From: Candidatus Levyibacteriota bacterium
GTDB taxonomy: Bacteria; Patescibacteria; Microgenomatia; Levybacterales; UBA12049
Length of the DNA: 28,267 bases
Direction: 5' to 3'
NCBI GenBank assembly: GCA_016182425.1
Contig: JACPGP010000002.1
Span: 1-28,267, forward strand
The notes beneath the pieces were generated by a model. It did not search any database. It was not told where the DNA came from and was given only the letters and a program-made list of their open reading frames with translations. Numbering within the stretch: the first letter of the stretch is position 1; every line of letters starts with the position of its first letter. Positions 21,831 through 28,267 of the stretch are shown here, piece by piece. A program made the translations under genes and the position numbers.

Positions 21831-22507
21831 ACAAAAGTTATAAATTACTTTTCTTAAAAGAGACATTCGATCAAAACACGCTGCGCATTCTTTATTATAA
21901 AAACAGAATGTATTTTGTTCCCTTAATGCTTATTTTGGTCACAATTTTTCTTTTTGTTTTCGCAGTGGTGCCTCAAATACAGACCTATTTTAATTTAAGA
22001 GGGGAAGAAGACCGCCTTAGAAAAAACCTTGGCGTGCTTAACAATAATTTTTCTCTCCTTTTAAATCTTAGCGAGAAAGATCTGGATAGTAAATTAGAAA
22101 AAACCATATCTGCCTTGCCCCCGGAAAAGGATTTTGGAGGGATACTTCGTGTCATAAGCAGGGCAGGAAGTAGCGCTTCTGTAACTTTGGGAGATTTTTC
22201 TTTGCAGATTGGAGAACTTTCTTTAGAACCGGCAAAAGTCGTTAGGGCGCTTCCTATCGAGATAACTTTAACCATCAACGATGGCGTTTCCGCAGCGAAG
22301 CGTTTTTCGCAGGAGCTGAGCAGTAGGCTGCCTCTTGCGGAAGTGACAAACATTAAGTCAGCGGCCGCGTCCTCAACTATCACAGTGGTATTTTATTACC
22401 AGCCTTTTTCTCCCCTGCCAATCGACAAAACGAAAAATTTGCAGCCGATGTCGAAAGAGGCGGTTTCCCTTTTTAATCAATTATCCTCGTTTAAGTCCGA
22501 GCAATAA
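21827..22507 (+). CDS. pilO: Type IV pilus assembly protein PilO
   Basis: PilO partners PilN in the inner-membrane alignment subcomplex. The 226-residue protein has a cytoplasmic N-terminus, one membrane helix near residues 28-49 (MYFVPLMLILVTIFLFVFAV), a coiled-coil segment (RGEEDRLRKNLGVLNNNFSL) and a ferredoxin-like domain (ALPPEKDFGGILRVISRAGS and LPIEITLTI). The assignment rests on this topology and on the position after pilM and pilN. Its last 27 bp overlap the 3' end of trmD on the opposite strand, so the two operons converge without a terminator between them. Confidence 0.88.
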   Translation: MNKSYKLLFLKETFDQNTLRILYYKNRMYFVPLMLILVTIFLFVFAVVPQIQTYFNLRGEEDRLRKNLGVLNNNFSLLLNLSEKDLDSKLEKTISALPPEKDFGGILRVISRAGSSASVTLGDFSLQIGELSLEPAKVVRALPIEITLTINDGVSAAKRFSQELSSRLPLAEVTNIKSAAASSTITVVFYYQPFSPLPIDKTKNLQPMSKEAVSLFNQLSSFKSEQ

Positions 22508-23155
22508 ATCTGATCTTTTCTTTTTTGTTTTCTCAAACGCCTCTTTTTTCCTCCAGTCAATTATTTTCTGATGGTCTCCAGAAAGAAGAATATCCGGAAC
22601 TGCACTTTTTTTAAAAACAGGCGGGCGAGTGTACTGCGGGTACTCTAGCATTGGCGTTGAAAAAGATTCATGCAGTGTTGATTCTTGCTGAATAACACCG
22701 GGAATAAGCCGGCTTACACTATCTACAATAACCATGGCCGGAATCTCTCCGCCGGTTAATACATAATCACCAATTGATATTTCTTCATCAGCAAGACTTC
22801 TGACGCGCTCATCCACCCCTTCATACCGGCCGCAAACAAGAATAAGGTGATCTATCTTAGATAGCTCTTGCGCTTTTTTTTGAGTGAATTTTTCTCCTTG
22901 CGGATCCAACAAAATAATTCGTTTTTTCTCTTTGATTTTTGCCAGGGCACTCGCAATCACATCAACGCGCATTATCATGCCTGCTCCCCCGCCGTATGGT
23001 TTGTCATCAACAATCCGATGTCTGCCTATGCCAAAATCGCGGATATTTATGTACGAAATATCTAATAGTTTTTTTTCTCGGGCGATTTTTATTATTGAGT
23101 GGTCAAATGGGCCTTGAAACATTTCGGGGAAGAGCGTCAGAATCGAGATTTTCAT
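22481..23155 (-). CDS. trmD: tRNA (guanine37-N1)-methyltransferase
   Basis: TrmD methylates G37 next to the anticodon using SAM, preventing +1 frameshifting. The 224-residue SPOUT protein opens MKISILTLFPEMFQGPFDHS and contains DDKPYGGGAGMIMR, LLDPQGEKFTQ, the knot segments CGRYEGVDERV and ISIGDYVLTGGEIPAM, and the C-terminal HESF...LEYPQYTRP and GDHQKIIDWRK. It is the last gene of the rpmF-nusB-rnc-rpsP-khpA-trmD run and starts 4 bp after khpA. rimM, which commonly lies between khpA and trmD, is missing here. The 3' end overlaps pilO on the opposite strand. Confidence 0.97.
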   Translation of the reverse strand: MKISILTLFPEMFQGPFDHSIIKIAREKKLLDISYINIRDFGIGRHRIVDDKPYGGGAGMIMRVDVIASALAKIKEKKRIILLDPQGEKFTQKKAQELSKIDHLILVCGRYEGVDERVRSLADEEISIGDYVLTGGEIPAMVIVDSVSRLIPGVIQQESTLHESFSTPMLEYPQYTRPPVFKKSAVPDILLSGDHQKIIDWRKKEAFEKTKKKRSDLLLGLKRG

Positions 23156-23159
23156 TCTC

Positions 23160-23399
23160 TTAAGAGATTACTTCGGCTAATGATATATTTATTCTCTTAT
23201 TTTGCTTCATAGCCGGTATCTTCATGACGTTTCGAATCGCCCGGATTACTTTTCCCTCTTTTCCGATAACTTTCCCCATGTCTTCTTTTTTTACGTAAAT
23301 AACAAGCTGAATAATTCCGTCCTGATCTTCTTCCTCCACCCGAATTTCTTTGGGGTGGTCAACAATTTGGGATACAATTGAATGGAGTGCGTCTTTCAT
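23160..23399 (-). CDS. khpA: KH-domain RNA-binding protein KhpA
   Basis: A 79-residue single KH domain. The GXXG loop is in KVIGKEGKVIRAIRNVMK, preceded by IQLVIYVKKEDMG. In Firmicutes KhpA pairs with KhpB/Jag and influences small-RNA and cell-division control. It is encoded 4 bp after rpsP and 4 bp before trmD, the standard place of this gene, which supports the name. No unusual residues are seen in the loop. Confidence 0.93.
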   Translation of the reverse strand: MKDALHSIVSQIVDHPKEIRVEEEDQDGIIQLVIYVKKEDMGKVIGKEGKVIRAIRNVMKIPAMKQNKRINISLAEVIS

Positions 23400-23403
23400 A
23401 CAG

Positions 23404-23628
23404 TTATACCAGTTCTGATACCCGTGGGCTAGGAGTAGCTCCTTTTGTTATCCAATAGTCGTACCGGTCTTTATTGATGTGCTTATTAACTTTGTCTGCC
23501 CGCTTTTCGTACCAGCCTAAATTTTCTACCGGCCTGCCGTCCCGGCGGCTTCGTTTTTCTGCAACGACCACGCGATATTTTGCCTCTCCCCTTTTACCTA
23601 CTTTTGTCAGTCGAATAACCAGTGCCAT
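23404..23628 (-). CDS. rpsP: 30S ribosomal protein S16
   Basis: A short 74-residue S16, beginning MALVIRLTKVGKRGEAKYRV and containing VVAEKRSRRDGRPVENLGWY and ITKGATPSPRVSELV. It lacks the longer C-terminal tail seen in many bacteria. The ATG at 23628 is chosen over an upstream start at 23748 because the latter would overlap rnc by about 100 bp with unrelated sequence. A promoter-like TTGAGA-N17-TAGAAT ends 7 nt before this ATG, so rpsP can probably be transcribed on its own as a leaderless message in addition to read-through from rnc. Confidence 0.96.
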   Translation of the reverse strand: MALVIRLTKVGKRGEAKYRVVVAEKRSRRDGRPVENLGWYEKRADKVNKHINKDRYDYWITKGATPSPRVSELV

Positions 23629-23635
23629 AAATTTT

Positions 23636-23664
23636 ATTCTATCATTTTTCCCGCAGCTTCTCAA
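23636..23664 (-). promoter_or_regulatory. Internal candidate promoter for rpsP-khpA-trmD
   Basis: On the minus strand TTGAGA (complement of 23659-23664), a 17-nt spacer and TAGAAT (complement of 23636-23641) end 7 nt before the rpsP ATG. Both boxes match consensus at 5 of 6 positions. It lies across the 3' end of rnc, inside the operon. Confidence 0.6.
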
Positions 23665-24304
23665 GGGCGGCGCTTGCCGCTTGCTCTTCTGCTTCCTGTT
23701 TTGATTTTCCCACCCCTCTGCCTGCAAGTTTTTCCTCGACATAGACACCGACTGTAAATATTTTTGCGTGAGCAGGGCCTTCCTCGTTTACTACTTTATA
23801 TATAGGTGATATAAGTTTTTGGGATTGCACGTATTCTTGGAGGAGACTTTTTGGATCTTTTAAGGTTTTTTTGGTAATAATAATATCTATTTTTTGCAGG
23901 ATGGTTTTTTCCAGAAAGCTCTGCGCCACAGTTAGTCCCTGGTCTAAAAAGAGCGCTCCGACATAAGCCTCAAAGCAGTCTGCCAAAAGACTTTGATTTT
24001 GTCTGCCTTTACTTTCTTCTTCTCCCCGTGACAGGCGCAACAGATCGCCAAAGCCTAAACTTTTCGCGCTCTCCGCCAAACTTTTGGTGTTAACCAGCAA
24101 AGATCGAAGATTGGTGAGCGTTCCTTCATCAAACTGCGGGTAGCGGGTGAAAAGATGTTCGGACACAACAAATGACAAAATACTGTCTCCTAAAAATTCC
24201 AAGCGCTCGTTAGATTCAACTTTTTTTCTTGTTTCATTAAGATAAGAGCGATGGGTAAATGCCTGATTAAAAAGGGCGGGATTTTTAAATTTGGGAAGGT
24301 TCAT
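23642..24304 (-). CDS. rnc: Ribonuclease III
   Basis: RNase III is a double-strand-specific endonuclease for rRNA processing and mRNA turnover. The 220-residue protein has the catalytic signature NERLEFLGDSILSFVVSEHL (residues about 32-51), a second metal-binding segment LLADCFEAYVGALFLDQG, and a C-terminal double-stranded RNA-binding domain (DPKSLLQEYVQSQKL to KSKQEAEEQAASAALEKL). The length is usual. Its first 20 nt overlap the end of nusB. Confidence 0.97.
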   Translation of the reverse strand: MNLPKFKNPALFNQAFTHRSYLNETRKKVESNERLEFLGDSILSFVVSEHLFTRYPQFDEGTLTNLRSLLVNTKSLAESAKSLGFGDLLRLSRGEEESKGRQNQSLLADCFEAYVGALFLDQGLTVAQSFLEKTILQKIDIIITKKTLKDPKSLLQEYVQSQKLISPIYKVVNEEGPAHAKIFTVGVYVEEKLAGRGVGKSKQEAEEQAASAALEKLREK

Positions 24305-24647
24305 GTGTAATAATATTGCCTAAAGCCCCATTTATAAACGCCGGGCTTTTTTCTTGGCCATATTCTTTTGCCAGCTCAATTGCCTCATCTATAATTACTT
24401 TTGGCGGCTGCTTTTTTTCGACTAAAAGTTCAAAAACCGCCAGTCTAAGAATAGCCAGGTCAATTTTGTTTATTTTATTAACGGGAAATTCTTTGGCTGC
24501 TTTTTCGATTGCTTCGTCAATAACATGTTTTTGGGCCAGAATATTTTTTGTCCCTTCATTTATTTTTTGCCGGTGAAACTCAGCCGCGAATAATTCCTCG
24601 ACTAATTTTTGCCGCCTTTTATGTCGGGGATCAAGCGGTGTTTTCAT
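24285..24647 (-). CDS. nusB: Transcription antitermination factor NusB
   Basis: NusB with NusE/S10 binds boxA RNA and supports rRNA antitermination. The 120-residue helical protein has DPRHKRRQKLVEELFAAEFH, INKIDLAILRLAVFELL, the conserved PPKVIIDEAIELAKEYGQEK and SPAFINGALGNI. The ATG overlaps the rpmF stop (ATGA), and the 3' end overlaps rnc by 20 nt. Its presence between rpmF and rnc ties rRNA transcription, rRNA processing and ribosomal proteins into one operon. Confidence 0.95.
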   Translation of the reverse strand: MKTPLDPRHKRRQKLVEELFAAEFHRQKINEGTKNILAQKHVIDEAIEKAAKEFPVNKINKIDLAILRLAVFELLVEKKQPPKVIIDEAIELAKEYGQEKSPAFINGALGNIITHEPSQI

Positions 24648-24853
24648 TTGCCCATTTTCTCCTTTTCCTGTTTTTTCTTCATGGTTAGTACTTGTCTTTT
24701 ATCATAATAACCGCAGTATTTACACACGGTGTGGGGAATGATGATGCCTGCGCAGTTTGGACACACCACCGACTTTTGGGTTTTTAGATGAATGCTTGCT
24801 CGTCTTTTGCCCTGTCTTTGTCTGGAATGTCGTTTTTTTGGTTCCTGCGGCAT
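24644..24853 (-). CDS. rpmF: 50S ribosomal protein L32
   Basis: A 69-residue zinc-ribbon L32. MPQEPKKRHSRQRQGKRRAS is followed by the zinc site CPNC and CKYC (VVCPNCAGIIIPHTVCKYCG) and a Lys-rich tail. The ATG at 24853 is preferred to the in-frame TTG at 24889, because the DNA between them is a good promoter (TTGCCA-N17-TACAAT) whose -10 ends 7 nt before this ATG. It is the first gene of the rpmF-nusB-rnc-rpsP-khpA-trmD operon. In many bacteria rpmF is followed by plsX and fab genes; here they are missing. Confidence 0.94.
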   Translation of the reverse strand: MPQEPKKRHSRQRQGKRRASIHLKTQKSVVCPNCAGIIIPHTVCKYCGYYDKRQVLTMKKKQEKEKMGK

Positions 24854-24860
24854 GGGTGTT

Positions 24861-24889
24861 ATTGTACTAAATCTTCTTCCTTTTGGCAA
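24861..24889 (-). promoter_or_regulatory. Candidate promoter of the rpmF operon
   Basis: On the minus strand TTGCCA (complement of 24884-24889), a 17-nt spacer and TACAAT (complement of 24861-24866) match consensus at 10 of 12 positions. Seven nt separate the -10 box from the rpmF ATG, predicting a leaderless mRNA for the operon. Confidence 0.7.
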
Positions 24890-24960
24890 GGCTCATTAAG
24901 TAATACTACCAATAACCCAATAAACAAATAAACAAATCAAAAACTAAATCAGCAAATATT

Positions 24961-25332
24961 TCAATTTATTTTTTTACCTTTTGTTTTGATAATAATTGAG
25001 CTGACAATCTTAACAATTTCTTTTCCTTCTTGCATTAAATTCTGCATCCGTGGTCTAAATGGATCATTCGTGTCAGCAATTACTCGCAGCCAGTAATTTG
25101 TTTCTTTGCTCTCTTTCCGAACAATTGCATATTTTGCAACGAAATCTTTTCTACTATCCGTTCCATCTGCTTCTTGGTCATTGGCACCCATAGATGTTGC
25201 TGATCGTGTTACTTGTTGAATAAGAATAATATTTTCTGGAGTTTTAGGAAGTTGTTTAACAAGATTGATTACTCTAATCACGAATTGGTAGATTCTTTCA
25301 TGGATATCTTGTATTTTTTGTTCATTATTCAT
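24961..25332 (-). CDS. Four-helix-bundle protein (S23 / 23S rRNA IVS family)
   Basis: A 123-residue helical protein of the family first found inside 23S rRNA intervening sequences and abundant as free-standing genes in candidate-phyla bacteria. Recognisable segments are IHERIYQFVIRVINLVKQLP, QQVTRSATSMGANDQEADG, SRKDFVAKYAIVRKESKETN and YWLRVIAD. The function is unknown. There is no rRNA around it, so it is not in an intervening sequence here. Its ATG overlaps the end of the surface-protein frame by 8 nt. The 107-bp gap to the rpmF start is A-rich with a short AATAAACA duplication (24919-24934). Confidence 0.9.
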   Translation of the reverse strand: MNNEQKIQDIHERIYQFVIRVINLVKQLPKTPENIILIQQVTRSATSMGANDQEADGTDSRKDFVAKYAIVRKESKETNYWLRVIADTNDPFRPRMQNLMQEGKEIVKIVSSIIIKTKGKKIN

Positions 25333-26320
25333 TCTTTATTGATTGGTAGTATTTGTTTATTTGAAATTGGGTTATTCCCGTTACGGCGCGACTTCCGGTA
25401 AAGGAGGGAATGTCAAAGTTTTTCTCGCAAAGGTCTCTTTTGTTTTGCAAAGACCCGCTTTCCAAATTGGCATTAGCCAGTATCAATCCGCCAATATTTA
25501 GACGCTTATCAAAAGAGGCCGAACAATCACCGTTAGTGCCGTCCAGGATAATGCTGCCGCCGGCAGAGTAAAACCCCTCGACATTGACATTACTGCTATT
25601 TATGTTTGTCTCTCCCACGTTTTTATCAATAATAATATCTTCGGAAACTGCAAAGGTGACTGTTGAGCCATTGGGCACTATAATATTGCCTAATATTTCT
25701 AAATTACCATCCACCAGTATGACATAGTTTTTATTAGGAGGAAATGTGTAATTGTTAAGAGTTAAAGAAATTTGTTCCGAAGGATCAATAGAATATGGTT
25801 TGTATAAACCATTGGCAAGATCCAGCGGAAGGTCGCAGTCGGAAAAACCACCTTCGCAGGGAAGCTTTGTTGGAATCAGACTGTTTTTAGCTGCTGCCGC
25901 CGAAATATAGCTGTACGAAGTTCTAATCCCGCTATTGCCAGGAGCAAACTTTCCTCCTTCTCCATAAACCTGCCAGCGGGTCTCAGAGGCCTCTCCCTTG
26001 CCATAATCAGGCGGGGTGGTGCCGTCCCCGGCAAAAATCAGCCCGGGGGTACCGCCGCTGCCTTTCAGGCAGGCGTAGCGGGACAAATCCGGTACATTGC
26101 CGGGGATTCTATCGGTAAAGCCGCCATCCAAACGCATGTCTGCCCCAACTCCCTGGAACCAGGGGTTAATGATAATGGCAAAATCAACACCGCTTAAGTT
26201 GCCGTTACTGCAGGGAGTAGGAACATTTAGGCTGGGTGGAGAAAGAGGATCTGATTCGCAGGGATTACCTGGCTTAACTGTGTAGGCCAAGGCCGGAATT
26301 TTGTTGTCCCACAGGATAAG
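25325..26320 (-). CDS. Surface protein, C-terminal fragment (third reading frame)
   Basis: The C-terminal part of a large secreted protein. The frame is open from 26488, but only the part after about 26320 looks like protein. It contains GVDFAIIINPWFQGVGADMR and a beta-helix-like region (NYVILVDGNLEILGNIIVPN, TVTFAVSEDIIIDKNVGE, SAGGSIILDGTN, RLNIGGLILANANLESG), a style seen in large candidate-phyla surface proteins. It ends KYYQSIKNE without a membrane anchor or sortase motif. It lacks its own start region and is the in-register continuation of the fragment at 26274-26969 after a +1 frame change, probably at an AAAA run around 26299. Treat it as part of one gene with the next two entries. 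Confidence 0.7.
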   Translation of the reverse strand, partial: LILWDNKIPALAYTVKPGNPCESDPLSPPSLNVPTPCSNGNLSGVDFAIIINPWFQGVGADMRLDGGFTDRIPGNVPDLSRYACLKGSGGTPGLIFAGDGTTPPDYGKGEASETRWQVYGEGGKFAPGNSGIRTSYSYISAAAAKNSLIPTKLPCEGGFSDCDLPLDLANGLYKPYSIDPSEQISLTLNNYTFPPNKNYVILVDGNLEILGNIIVPNGSTVTFAVSEDIIIDKNVGETNINSSNVNVEGFYSAGGSIILDGTNGDCSASFDKRLNIGGLILANANLESGSLQNKRDLCEKNFDIPSFTGSRAVTGITQFQINKYYQSIKNE

Positions 26321-26969
26321 AAGCTCCCCAGTCGTCCGGGACGCGCAGGGTAATTTCATACTCACCCTTGCCCAGATAAAAGGTGTACGCCCCATTTTGG
26401 TCGGTAGTGGTGGTGGCAACTTGCGTACCACCCCTTTGGGCTGTAACAGTGGCTTGACCTTGGTAGCGAGGTTCCCCCTCATCTTCATCGCCGTCTTTGT
26501 TTTTGTCCCAAAACACCACCCCCGTCACCCTAAACCCCTCCCATTTGACCTTGGCCTGGTCGGTTGGGGCTTCTCTGGCTTCGCAAAAACCTGCTTGACC
26601 GTATCTGTCTACCAAAACTCCATAGTAATAATCTCCTGGTTCCAGACCCGAAAGATCATCTGTCCCCTTAAAAACATAACCACTCCGTTGGGGATCATAA
26701 TACCTGCTCTGGTTTGGTAAACGGTAGGTAGTCGGCCAGCGTTGTTGGTTTCGATACACCTTAACTTCCTGTCCTGCCTGGGTGTTATTCCAACCAAGCG
26801 CCACATAAGGAACTCTATGCCAGTCTGATTGAGCGGAAGCTCCTAGATTTGGCGCCAAAACAGAGTTGGTGCCGGTTGTGGCTATGCCGGGAGTAAAGCT
26901 TTTACTGCCGGTAGGAATCCAGCCGCAATTTAAAGGTGTCGGTGGTATTGGGCGGGAGATCAATAGCAT
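26274..26969 (-). CDS. Surface protein, middle fragment with SdrD-B-like domain (second reading frame)
   Basis: The middle part of the same surface protein. It has a beta-sandwich stretch (VPYVALGWNNTQAGQEVKVY, GTDDLSGLEPGDYYYGVLVD) and then a clear SdrD-B/Cna-B-like domain: RVTGVVFWDKNKDGDEDEGE with a calcium-binding-like acidic loop, TTTTDQNGAYTFYLGKGEYE and ITLRVPDDW. The frame is open from 27014, but its first part overlaps the first fragment out of register; useful coding seems to begin near 26950. It stops at 26274 shortly after VPDDWGASYPVGQQN, while the third frame carries the plausible continuation. It is probably a broken gene or a sequencing frameshift and not an independent protein. 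Confidence 0.7.
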   Translation of the reverse strand: MLLISRPIPPTPLNCGWIPTGSKSFTPGIATTGTNSVLAPNLGASAQSDWHRVPYVALGWNNTQAGQEVKVYRNQQRWPTTYRLPNQSRYYDPQRSGYVFKGTDDLSGLEPGDYYYGVLVDRYGQAGFCEAREAPTDQAKVKWEGFRVTGVVFWDKNKDGDEDEGEPRYQGQATVTAQRGGTQVATTTTDQNGAYTFYLGKGEYEITLRVPDDWGASYPVGQQNSGLGLHS

Positions 26970-28267
26970 ACTCTGCAGTCCACCGGGCGGATTGACACGC
27001 CCCATGAGAATCAACTGTTAAACACGTGCCGGTACCTTTTACCCAGGGTATGTAGCCTGGGGTACTAGTGGAACTTCGCTGAATCTTTAAGTATTCAGGA
27101 GGAAATGGAGGATATGGAGGATTCAAAGCGCATGGCCCGCCGGTGCATCCCCCAAAGGGATTAGTATTTTGTACCTCATAGATCAGATTAAATGTAATGG
27201 TAGTGTTGTTAACTGCTACATTTTGTATGCCTGTGAGTTGGCTGTTATTGATATAGTAAAACGGGCTACTCCAACAAGCGTCTGATACGTCTTTTTGTTC
27301 TGGCGTTAAAACGCCATAGGTATTTGAAGCATTGGAAGAAGAACCGGATATCGCCTTGGTCTGGTAGTAATAATACTGTTGTCCCTGTAAATTCATGTCA
27401 AAAGATAATCCATGGGTGCCAAACTGCGTGCCTGTTTGTGTTCCGCCGGGGATAAATCCCGGTTGGTCTTTGTCCGAACGGTAAATATCTCCATATGTTC
27501 CTTTTTGGGTATAATAGGTATATTCCACATCCACAGTATAACCATCTGCTCTTAGTATGGCCGAGGGAGCGTTATTAAGAGGATCTTGTTTGTTGCACAC
27601 AGGGGGAGGAGGCGGTTCCGGACAAACACTGCAGACATACTGCGGGTTGTTGTTGATATTTTGGCACCACAAATTCTGCTGTGATGTTCCTATACTGCAC
27701 CCGCTGGCTGCTGGATTGCCAATAATACATCCTCCTCCAAATTCATTGGTGCACTGGGGAGGAGGAGTAGGTGTGGCAGTGGGCGGGCCGGTGCAGACAG
27801 CATTGGTTACAGTTTTGGACTGGGTTTGCAAAGACTGCCCTGTCTGGTTAAGGGCTGCAACAGACACGCTAACTGTACCTGTATTTGAAGTTGGATCTGA
27901 AAAGTTAACTGCTGTCCCAGTAACAGTTTTTGTTTCGTCTAATTGGGCGCCTCCCCTTCTTACTGCCTGGTAAGAGGAAGCGCTGTCAACAGCATCCCAA
28001 TTGGCGCTGATGGTCTGCTGGTTGGTGGCAGCTCCGGTGTTGGGATAGCAGGTGGCTTTGGTTCTTAGCGCTCCGGGAGTGGGGGTAGGTTGAGTTGGGG
28101 TTGGGGTGGGAGTAGAACAGGTGGTTTGAAAGGTTCCATCTGCCTGGGGGCTTCTGGCGCACATTCCTCCTCCTGCATGCACCCACCAGGAGTAGGCTTT
28201 GTCTATCTTGGTGGCAATAACAATTCTGCATTTACCTGTGCCTGTGGCGCAGTTAGCTTGTTCTTTG
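26902..28267 (-). CDS. Surface protein, upstream fragment with FN3-like domain (5' end outside window)
   Basis: The frame is open to the right edge, so the true start and signal peptide lie outside the window. It includes YSWWVHAGGGMCARSPQADG, a Thr/Pro linker (TPTPTPTQPTPTPG), an FN3-like domain (ISANWDAVDSASSYQAVRRG to VSVSVAALNQTGQ), a Cys-rich segment (QCTNEFGGGCIIGNPAASGC), a Pro-rich linker, and a beta-rich domain (DGYTVDVEYTYYTQKGTYGD). It ends in TAA at 26902 just where the second frame takes over, between about 26902 and 26960. An extracellular, adhesin-like or envelope role is inferred from domain types; the ligand is unknown. Confidence 0.75.
   Translation of the reverse strand, partial: KEQANCATGTGKCRIVIATKIDKAYSWWVHAGGGMCARSPQADGTFQTTCSTPTPTPTQPTPTPGALRTKATCYPNTGAATNQQTISANWDAVDSASSYQAVRRGGAQLDETKTVTGTAVNFSDPTSNTGTVSVSVAALNQTGQSLQTQSKTVTNAVCTGPPTATPTPPPQCTNEFGGGCIIGNPAASGCSIGTSQQNLWCQNINNNPQYVCSVCPEPPPPPVCNKQDPLNNAPSAILRADGYTVDVEYTYYTQKGTYGDIYRSDKDQPGFIPGGTQTGTQFGTHGLSFDMNLQGQQYYYYQTKAISGSSSNASNTYGVLTPEQKDVSDACWSSPFYYINNSQLTGIQNVAVNNTTITFNLIYEVQNTNPFGGCTGGPCALNPPYPPFPPEYLKIQRSSTSTPGYIPWVKGTGTCLTVDSHGACQSARWTAEYAIDLPPNTTDTFKLRLDSYRQ

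Noticed and set aside
23629..23748. Upstream start for S16 adding 40 residues
   Set aside because: It overlaps the end of rnc out of frame; S16 proteins begin with the MALVIRL-type sequence.
24854..24889. TTG-initiated extension of L32
   Set aside because: The region contains a 10/12-consensus promoter ending 7 nt before ATG 24853, and the added residues do not resemble L32.
24919..24937. AATAAACA tandem duplication as a functional repeat
   Set aside because: Only two units in A-rich intergenic DNA; chance is sufficient.
26274..26969. Programmed +1 frameshifting in the surface-protein gene
   Set aside because: No recognisable shift site with a stop-codon pause and Shine-Dalgarno-like stimulator; indels in homopolymer runs explain both changes more simply.
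1..28267. tRNA genes, rRNA genes, CRISPR arrays, prophage or integrase genes
   Set aside because: I saw no cloverleaf-like sequence, no regularly spaced repeats, and no phage or integrase reading frames; the only mobile-type gene is the RAYT.

Overview
The window looks like chromosome from a candidate-phyla-radiation bacterium (Patescibacteria; the style fits Microgenomates). No 16S rRNA gene is present, so this is inference. The grounds are short core proteins in tightly overlapping operons, a type IV pilus locus without the outer-membrane genes pilQ or pilP, Thr/Pro-rich linkers in surface proteins, a four-helix-bundle S23-family gene, and a ribosomal/RNA-processing cluster lacking rimM and the fatty-acid genes that often neighbour rpmF and rnc. 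The standard stop codons TAA, TAG and TGA are all used, and no gene needs an in-frame TGA.

Left part, minus strand (1-8361): gyrB, ppa and the 5' part of gyrA form one unit (gyrA runs off the left edge). Next comes a REP-associated tyrosine transposase gene between two homologous REP-like sequences. Then there is a methyl-cycle pair, an adenosine kinase-like gene translationally coupled to S-adenosylhomocysteine hydrolase. Upstream of these lie an unrecognised 348-residue protein and a DNA polymerase III delta'-like subunit.

Centre, plus strand (8364-22507): a type IV pilus / competence-type pseudopilus locus of about 14 kb. pilB-pilT-pilC come first. A separately transcribed pilin with its own promoter and terminator follows. 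Then comes an operon that begins with a small TumE-like toxin-antitoxin-type pair, runs into the prepilin peptidase pilD, and continues through eight pilin-like genes and pilM-pilN-pilO. Two pilins carry large C-terminal domains on Thr/Pro linkers, one of them DUF1554-like. Many junctions are ATGA overlaps.

Right part, minus strand (22481-28267): rpmF-nusB-rnc-rpsP-khpA-trmD, converging on pilO with a 27-bp overlap, then an S23-family gene. Last is a large secreted surface protein (FN3-like and SdrD-B-like domains) broken by two +1 frame changes and running off the right edge.

Two patterns cut across the annotation. First, several genes have a promoter whose -10 box lies only 6-7 nt before the start codon (pilB, adenosine kinase, rpsP, rpmF, one pilin), which predicts leaderless mRNAs. 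Second, a 39-bp hairpin-forming element occurs twice, 38/39 identical, each time between two co-oriented genes and just upstream of such a promoter.
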